Assembly: GCA_002685335.1 (NCBI GenBank)
Contig: NYWY01000035.1
Span: 1 to 10,708 of the forward strand
Length of the DNA stretch: 10,708 nucleotides
Source of the DNA: Planctomycetaceae bacterium
GTDB taxonomy: Bacteria > Planctomycetota > Phycisphaerae > Phycisphaerales > SM1A02
Direction of reading: 5' to 3'
Below are positions 6,666-10,708 of the stretch, piece by piece. The notes beneath the pieces are model-generated. The model was not told the origin of the DNA and searched no databases. It saw only the letters and a program-made list of their open reading frames with translations. Position numbers and translations under genes: made by a program. Within the stretch, counting starts at the first letter, position 1; the number at the start of each line of letters is the position of its first letter.

Positions 6666-7441
6666 AGACCGACGGTCGCGAAACCGGAGTCGACGTACAA
6701 GCACTGCCCCGTCATGCCGCTCGAGAGATCGCTCAGCAGGAAGGCGGCACAGTCGCCGACCTCCCGCCCTTCGATGTTTCGCTTGAGCGGTGCCTTCTTC
6801 TCGACCCAGTCGAGGATCTCGCCGAAACCACCGACCGCCATCGCGCTCATGGTCCGGAGCGGTCCACCGCTGATGCAGTTGACCCGGATGTTCTTCTCTC
6901 CCAACTCGAAGGCGAGGTACCGGTTCGTCGCTTCCAGGGCCGCCTTGGCGACGCCCATGACGTTGTAGCCCGGAACCACCTTCTCCGCCCCGTAGTACGA
7001 GAGGGCGAGCATCGATCCACCCTCGGTCATCAGGGGAGCGGCGTGGTTCGCCATCGCGGCGTAGGTGAAGGCGGAGATGTCCATCGCCTGGGTGAAGACC
7101 TCGCGCGGAGTCGCGGTGAAGCGACCGGGCTGAAGCCAGTCCTTGTCCGCGAAGGCGATCGAGTGGACGAGAAAATCGATCTGCCCGAATTCCTCACCGA
7201 TCTGCGTGAAGACGTCGGCGATGTCCTCGTCGCTGGCGGCGTTCAACGGCCGCAGCCACGGATCCGAGACCCCCAGAGCATCGATGGATCGTCGGACTCG
7301 GCGTTCCATCTTGTCACCCGGGAGGTGGGTGAAGAGGCATTCGGCACCCTCTCGCAAGAGGCTCTCCGCGATGGAATAGGCGTATGACCGCTCATTCGCG
7401 ATTCCGACGATCAAACCTCGCTTGCCATCCATGAAACCCAT
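6662..7441 (-). CDS. fabI: Enoyl-[acyl-carrier-protein] reductase (NADH), FabI
   Basis: FabI reduces trans-2-enoyl-ACP in the last step of each round of type II fatty acid elongation, in the cytoplasm. The 259-residue product matches the family end to end: GIANERSYAYSIA (13-25, the divergent-SDR nucleotide loop), HSIAFA (93-98), LSYYGAEKVVPGYNVMGVAK (147-166, with Tyr149, catalytic Tyr159 and Lys166 in the Y-x6-K spacing of enoyl reductases), ISGGPLRT (190-197) and VDSGF (250-254). The ATG at 7441 is chosen because GGAGG lies 6 nt upstream; an ATG at 7432 is a poorer alternative and longer frames have no ribosome site. The gene appears monocistronic: it converges on the MnmE-like gene, sharing the CTAG tetranucleotide as both stops, and is divergent from the tRNA gene. 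Confidence is very high. Confidence 0.96.
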   Translation of the reverse strand: MGFMDGKRGLIVGIANERSYAYSIAESLLREGAECLFTHLPGDKMERRVRRSIDALGVSDPWLRPLNAASDEDIADVFTQIGEEFGQIDFLVHSIAFADKDWLQPGRFTATPREVFTQAMDISAFTYAAMANHAAPLMTEGGSMLALSYYGAEKVVPGYNVMGVAKAALEATNRYLAFELGEKNIRVNCISGGPLRTMSAMAVGGFGEILDWVEKKAPLKRNIEGREVGDCAAFLLSDLSSGMTGQCLYVDSGFATVGL

Positions 7442-7447
7442 TTGACG

Positions 7448-7452
7448 CCTCC
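7448..7452 (-). promoter_or_regulatory. Shine-Dalgarno of fabI
   Basis: Minus-strand GGAGG lies 6 nt before the ATG at 7441, the strongest ribosome-binding site in the window. It fixes the fabI start. Confidence 0.7.
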
Positions 7453-7463
7453 GAATCGGATTC
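7453..7463. repeat. Inverted repeat GAATC-G-GATTC next to the fabI ribosome site
   Basis: A perfect 11-bp dyad with one central base abuts the fabI Shine-Dalgarno in its 5' untranslated region. It could be an operator or a minor RNA structure that limits ribosome access. It is short enough to be chance. Confidence 0.3.
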
Positions 7464-7499
7464 CTTCGGCTCGGAAAGACGGCGACGAACCGATTCCAC

Positions 7500-7514
7500 G
7501 AGCCCACAGGGCTC
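7500..7514. repeat. Inverted repeat GAGCCC-ACA-GGGCTC upstream of fabI
   Basis: A perfect 6-bp-arm dyad with a 3-base centre lies about 60 bp upstream of the fabI start and 100 bp upstream of the tRNA. Position suggests an operator, or a leader hairpin if fabI transcription starts above it. No clear promoter hexamers are visible on the minus strand here. Confidence 0.35.
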
Positions 7515-7551
7515 CGGACGGTAGCCGACCCTGAGAACTCCCGTCGGAACG

Positions 7552-7580
7552 ACCACAAGAGCCCGGCGCCCCGCTACACT
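7552..7580 (+). promoter_or_regulatory. Weak candidate promoter for tRNA-Arg
   Basis: TACACT (7575-7580, 4 of 6 matches to TATAAT) lies 17 bp after ACCACA (7552-7557, 3 of 6 matches to TTGACA). Transcription would start near 7587, giving a leader of about 28 nt that contains the 7590-7608 hairpin. The -35 is poor, so this is only a candidate. Confidence 0.22.
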
Positions 7581-7589
7581 CTCGAACCG

Positions 7590-7608
7590 CGTGGGGTCCG
7601 ACCCCACG
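7590..7608 (+). repeat. Perfect 8-bp hairpin CGTGGGGT-CCG-ACCCCACG just before the tRNA
   Basis: A perfect inverted repeat with a 3-base loop ends 6 nt before the mature tRNA 5' end. In the tRNA precursor it would form a stable GC-rich stem in the 5' leader, close to the RNase P cleavage site. On DNA it could equally be a repressor site, or a transcription block for anything entering from the fabI side. No U-tract follows, so it is not a standard intrinsic terminator. Confidence 0.5.
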
Positions 7609-7614
7609 AGAGAC

Positions 7615-7688
7615 GCGCGCGTAGCTCAATTGGATAGAGCATCGGCCTTCGAAGCCGAGGGTTGGGGGTTCGAGTCCCTCCGCGCGTG
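7615..7688 (+). tRNA. tRNA-Arg (anticodon UCG)
   Basis: The cloverleaf folds fully. The acceptor stem is 7615-7621 with 7681-7687, closed by a G1-U72 wobble. The D stem is GCTC/GAGC (7624-7627, 7637-7640) with GG at 7632-7633 and an A at position 20, an ArgRS identity base. The anticodon stem is TCGGC/GCCGA with loop CTTCGAA and anticodon TCG at 7649-7651. The variable loop is GGGTT. The T stem is GGGGG/CCCTC with loop TTCGAGT. The discriminator is G7688 and CCA is not encoded, so it must be added by a nucleotidyltransferase. It reads CGA directly, a codon that is frequent in the genes of this window. Confidence 0.95.
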
Positions 7689-7730
7689 CTTCCCCGGCCC
7701 CCGTCGCTTCGCGGCGGGGTGCCCGGAAGC
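7688..7730. terminator. Long imperfect hairpin after tRNA-Arg, between convergent genes; possible terminator
   Basis: The core stem CCCCGTCGC (7699-7707) pairs with GCGGCGGGG (7711-7719) around a TTC loop, with one G-U pair. It is extended by GGC/GCC (7696-7698, 7721-7723) and by an outer GCTTCC/GGAAGC stem (7688-7693, 7725-7730). There is no T-run on either strand, so termination would be Rho-independent only in a relaxed sense. The outer stem includes the tRNA discriminator base, so it may guide 3' processing. The structure ends 13 bp before the stop of the convergent FG-GAP gene. Confidence 0.42.
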
Positions 7731-7743
7731 CGCCCCCGTCAAT

Positions 7744-10708
7744 TCAAGAGTCCTCGGCGCTTCGGTTGAGGAAGGTGCTGACCGCATCGTTGTTGCGGGT
7801 CGTGACCAGGTCGAGATCGCCGTCCCCGTCGACGTCCACCGCCCGAGCGGACGTTGCATCCCCCCGGATCACGATGCCGCTCTCCATCGGCGACATCGGG
7901 ATGAAACTCCCATCGCCGGTCCCCCGCAGCAGCTGGCCGACGCCTCCCCGCCACAGACCGGTCTCCGCCTCGCGGTGATCGTGGTTCTGGGCGAGAAAGA
8001 GATCCACGACCCCGTCACGATCGAAGTCCCCGACCGCCGCGTCGTAGCACGGCGCGATCTGTGCGATCCGCGGGAACGCCCGGAATTCGAAGGTTGCAAG
8101 ACCGGTTTCCGCCCGATTGATCCAGACCCCGGATTCGAAACCGTCCGCCTCGAAGCGATCGGCGCCATCGAGCCGACCGGGGGTGTAGATCGTGGGAAGA
8201 TCGGCCACCGCGAAGTCACGGAACGTCCCGAAGTCCTTCTTGATGAACGGCATGGCGTTCGAACTGCAACTTCGACCCCGGACCGGTAGAAGCGTGTCCG
8301 AACCACACTTGGCCTCGATGAGATTCGGCCGTCCCGTTCCGTCCATGTCACCGTAGTAGAGGACGGCAGGCTTCTTCTTCGACGCGGCCCCGTACTTGGT
8401 GTTCAATCCGACGTTGAGCCCCACCAGATCCTGGTCGCCGTCACCATCCACGTCCGCGGCGCGAAGGCCGTACCACCACCCTCGCATCGAAGCCAGCCCC
8501 GACTCGGTGGTGGCATCGGACAGTCGCCCTCCTTCGTTCCGCCAGAGCGTCACGGGCCCCCACTCGGTCGACACCGCCAGGTCGGCGCGACCGTCGTCGT
8601 CGGCATCGATCCAGACCGCCCCGGTCACCAGTCCCACCGTGCCGAGTCCGGGAGCCAGCGATTCGGTCGCGTCCACGAATCGAGGTCCTTCGGTGTCCGA
8701 CTCGTTGATCAGGAGGTGACTCCGCGGAGAAGACGGGTACCGACCCGGCACCGATCTGCTGCCGATGAACAGATCGAGATCACCGTCGTCGTCGACGTCT
8801 CCGGCCGCCACCGACTGACTGTTGAACGCCAGTCCTCCGAGGGTTCCGAAGGGAGCCCGCTCGAATGCCGGAGTCCGTCCGTCGGGACCCATCCCCTGAT
8901 TGACGTAGAGACGATTTCGAAGGCGACGGTCGCGCTCGAAGAACTCGTTGCTTCCACTCGCCACCAGCAGATCCAGGTCGCCATCGGAATCGGCATCGAA
9001 CCAGCAGGCACCGGCATCCTCGCTGCCACGATCGGCCTCGAAAGCCGGCACCGGAACCCGGCGGTATCCCTCGTCGGCGGCGATCCAGAGCTCGCCCGAC
9101 TCGTCCCGGGCGCCTCCGAAGAAGACGTCGGGTCGCCCGTCCTCATTCACGTCGTCCCACACCATGCAAGGTCCGAGGGCGGAGAGTTTTCCCGGAAGCA
9201 GCGGCTGCATCCGGTAGTCGTCGTATGACTTTTCGCGATGCTCGAAGCCGGGCCCGATTCCCGCGGCCGCTTCGACGAACAGTCCTTCGGAAGAGGGTTC
9301 GAGGTCTTCGAATTCCAGCGGTTCCTCGATCACCAGGGTGCGACCCGCTTCCACGGATCCCAGGCGTTGGACCCGGTTCCCGGGCCAGACGACCTCGATC
9401 GACTCGACCGATTCATCATCCCCCAGACCGAAGTGCAGATCACCGTCGTCGGTCGAGGCCCAGCCGCGCCACGGGCTGGCCATTCGGATCAGGTCGCCGT
9501 GGGATCGGGATTTCACCCGGACCACCGCCCCTGCTCCCGCGGTGTTGTCGCCACGACCTCGAAGCCTGATCTTCAACCAGTTTCCGTCGGTCTCGTTGCG
9601 ATACACCGAGACCGCCTCGTTGAGATTCGCCACCACCACGTCGAGGTCGCCGTCGAGATCGAGATCTCCGTAGGCGGCCGCGTAGCTCATTCCATTCTTG
9701 TCGAGGCCCCACGCCGCTCCCGCGTCGTCGAACACCAGATCACCCTGGTTCCGAAACGCCATGTTGCGCTCCAGCAGCGGCGGATCGTCGCGAAAGTGGT
9801 CCCACTGCGTCCGACCGTATCGCTGTCGCCCGGAGAACGGTCGATCGGAGTCGGTGAAGTTCCGACTCATTCCATTGGTGGTGAAGACGTCGGGGCGACC
9901 GTCCTGATCGAAGTCCCCGAGCTTCACCGCCCAGGTCCAGTCCGAACTGCTGAGGCCCGAGAGGAACGCGGCCTCCCGGAAGGCCCCTCGCCCGGTGTCC
10001 AGGAACACCATGTTCCGCATCGCCTGACGCGGCCAGCCCTGCTCGAGGATCTCGCGTTGCCGGCCACCCATCTCACCCATGTTCACCTTGGCCTTGAAGT
10101 GCGTGGTCGCGGACATGTCGGCGACCATCAGATCGAGCATCCCGTCCCCGTCGAGGTCGGCCACGTCGGACCCCATGCTCGACCAGGAGGTGTAGGGGAG
10201 GATCTCCGCGATCGCGTCCTCGAAGCGGACCACGCCGTCGGGCCCCGGACCGAGATTGCGATAGAAGCGGTCCGGGTCCTCGAAGTCATTGGCCACGTGA
10301 AGATCGACGAACCCGTCGCGGTCGACGTCGAGCCAGGTGGCCGCCAGGGCATGACCCGCACCGTCGATGCCGACCTGTTCGGTCAGGTCGACGAATCGCG
10401 GGCGTCCGTCCTCGCCGGGACCGGTGTTGAGAAAGAAGCGGTCGTCGCGACCGTAGCTGTCGGCCTCGAAGTTGCCGTCGGGCTTTCGCCAGGCCCGGAA
10501 GTACCGCTCGTACTTCGGGAACATCTGCATCGAACCGGTCTCCGGATCGAAACGCCCGGGGGCTTCGGTCGGAAGACCGTTCGGAGGTACGTATCGATTG
10601 CAACCGATATAGACGTCGAGATCACCGTCGTTGTCGACGTCGGCGAAGGTCGAGATGATGGACGCGTCCCGGAGGTCGAGGCCGAATTCGGCCGCCTCCT
10701 CCGTGAAC
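7744..10708 (-). CDS. FG-GAP/VCBS repeat protein with internal ASPIC/UnbV domain (5' end beyond window)
   Basis: About 987 codons are present; the frame is open to the right edge, so the signal peptide and start are missing. The protein is a tandem beta-propeller of FG-GAP/VCBS repeats. I count 12 calcium-loop motifs of the form DxDxDGxxD (for example DVDNDGDLD near 10600 and DVDGDGDLD near 7820), plus a degenerate DMDGTGRPN near 8340. An ASPIC/UnbV domain (about residues 376-462 of the visible part, 9320-9582) ends in HFGLG and VVWPGN motifs. It is followed by an EHREKSYDDYRMQPLLPGKLS linker (about 489-509), more propeller repeats, and a C-terminal block with SCSSNAMPFI (near 8265). This layout matches large secreted or surface proteins of Planctomycetota and Bacteroidota, sometimes misnamed RNA-binding proteins. 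The role is probably calcium-stabilised extracellular binding, but the ligand is unknown. It converges on the tRNA. Confidence 0.9.
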   Translation of the reverse strand, partial: FTEEAAEFGLDLRDASIISTFADVDNDGDLDVYIGCNRYVPPNGLPTEAPGRFDPETGSMQMFPKYERYFRAWRKPDGNFEADSYGRDDRFFLNTGPGEDGRPRFVDLTEQVGIDGAGHALAATWLDVDRDGFVDLHVANDFEDPDRFYRNLGPGPDGVVRFEDAIAEILPYTSWSSMGSDVADLDGDGMLDLMVADMSATTHFKAKVNMGEMGGRQREILEQGWPRQAMRNMVFLDTGRGAFREAAFLSGLSSSDWTWAVKLGDFDQDGRPDVFTTNGMSRNFTDSDRPFSGRQRYGRTQWDHFRDDPPLLERNMAFRNQGDLVFDDAGAAWGLDKNGMSYAAAYGDLDLDGDLDVVVANLNEAVSVYRNETDGNWLKIRLRGRGDNTAGAGAVVRVKSRSHGDLIRMASPWRGWASTDDGDLHFGLGDDESVESIEVVWPGNRVQRLGSVEAGRTLVIEEPLEFEDLEPSSEGLFVEAAAGIGPGFEHREKSYDDYRMQPLLPGKLSALGPCMVWDDVNEDGRPDVFFGGARDESGELWIAADEGYRRVPVPAFEADRGSEDAGACWFDADSDGDLDLLVASGSNEFFERDRRLRNRLYVNQGMGPDGRTPAFERAPFGTLGGLAFNSQSVAAGDVDDDGDLDLFIGSRSVPGRYPSSPRSHLLINESDTEGPRFVDATESLAPGLGTVGLVTGAVWIDADDDGRADLAVSTEWGPVTLWRNEGGRLSDATTESGLASMRGWWYGLRAADVDGDGDQDLVGLNVGLNTKYGAASKKKPAVLYYGDMDGTGRPNLIEAKCGSDTLLPVRGRSCSSNAMPFIKKDFGTFRDFAVADLPTIYTPGRLDGADRFEADGFESGVWINRAETGLATFEFRAFPRIAQIAPCYDAAVGDFDRDGVVDLFLAQNHDHREAETGLWRGGVGQLLRGTGDGSFIPMSPMESGIVIRGDATSARAVDVDGDGDLDLVTTRNNDAVSTFLNRSAEDS

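Noticed and set aside
6026..7387. A 453-codon plus-strand frame crossing the MnmE-like gene and antisense fabI
   Set aside because: It is a frame shadow: the first part is Arg/Pro-rich out-of-frame MnmE-like sequence and the rest is antisense to fabI. It also does not carry the missing MnmE C-terminus.
7615..7688. tRNA as an integration site for a mobile element
   Set aside because: There is no integrase, no direct repeat of the tRNA 3' end and no compositional break nearby within the window.
7800..10650. Recurrent GTCGTCGTCGAC-like tracts as a DNA repeat array
   Set aside because: They encode the repeated Asp/Gly calcium loops of the FG-GAP protein, are irregularly spaced and are explained by the protein repeats.

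Overview
The window is a compact, G+C-rich bacterial chromosomal segment with almost no non-coding DNA. It carries housekeeping genes (GAPDH, enoyl-ACP reductase, type III pantothenate kinase, a tRNA) and a very long FG-GAP/ASPIC-UnbV repeat protein. The base composition, heavy use of the Arg codon CGA, GTG starts and this gene mix suggest an uncultured Planctomycetota-type bacterium, perhaps Phycisphaerae. That placement is inference from gene content; there is no rRNA or other direct marker here. No phage, transposase, integrase, CRISPR or toxin gene is visible.

Layout. (A) Positions 1-2134, minus strand: an aldose 1-epimerase-like protein (1151-2134), a short-chain dehydrogenase (304-1149) starting one base after it, and, after a 120-bp gap, the first 61 codons of GAPDH (1-183, cut by the window edge). 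The set looks like sugar and central carbon metabolism. (B) Positions 2135-2189: a 55-bp divergent intergenic region with a small perfect inverted repeat. (C) Positions 2190-6665, plus strand: a tight five-gene unit: CorA/ZntB-type metal transporter, BtpA-family TIM-barrel protein, class IV (D-amino-acid-type) aminotransferase, CoaX, and a much reduced MnmE-like GTPase. Junctions are a 4-nt ATGA overlap, a 2-nt gap, a 30-nt gap and a 4-nt GTGA overlap, so co-transcription and partial translational coupling are likely. (D) Positions 6662-7441, minus strand: fabI. It shares a CTAG tetranucleotide with the MnmE-like gene, each strand reading it as its own TAG stop. (E) Positions 7442-7614: a 173-bp divergent region with three perfect inverted repeats, between fabI and a plus-strand tRNA-Arg(UCG) at 7615-7688. 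(F) Positions 7688-7730: a long imperfect hairpin directly after the tRNA. (G) Positions 7744-10708, minus strand: about 987 codons of an FG-GAP/VCBS protein with an internal ASPIC/UnbV domain, open at its 5' end.

The observation most worth following is the MnmE-like GTPase (5667-6665). It keeps a good P-loop and K-loop-like segment and the HGGP motif of the N-terminal domain. It lacks the N-domain signature stretches and the whole C-terminal helical region with the catalytic Cys (CIGK) motif, so it is unlikely to perform standard MnmE tRNA modification. The CoaX next to it also departs from the family at its first phosphate-binding motif. Nothing in the window amounts to a clear new defence or mobile system.
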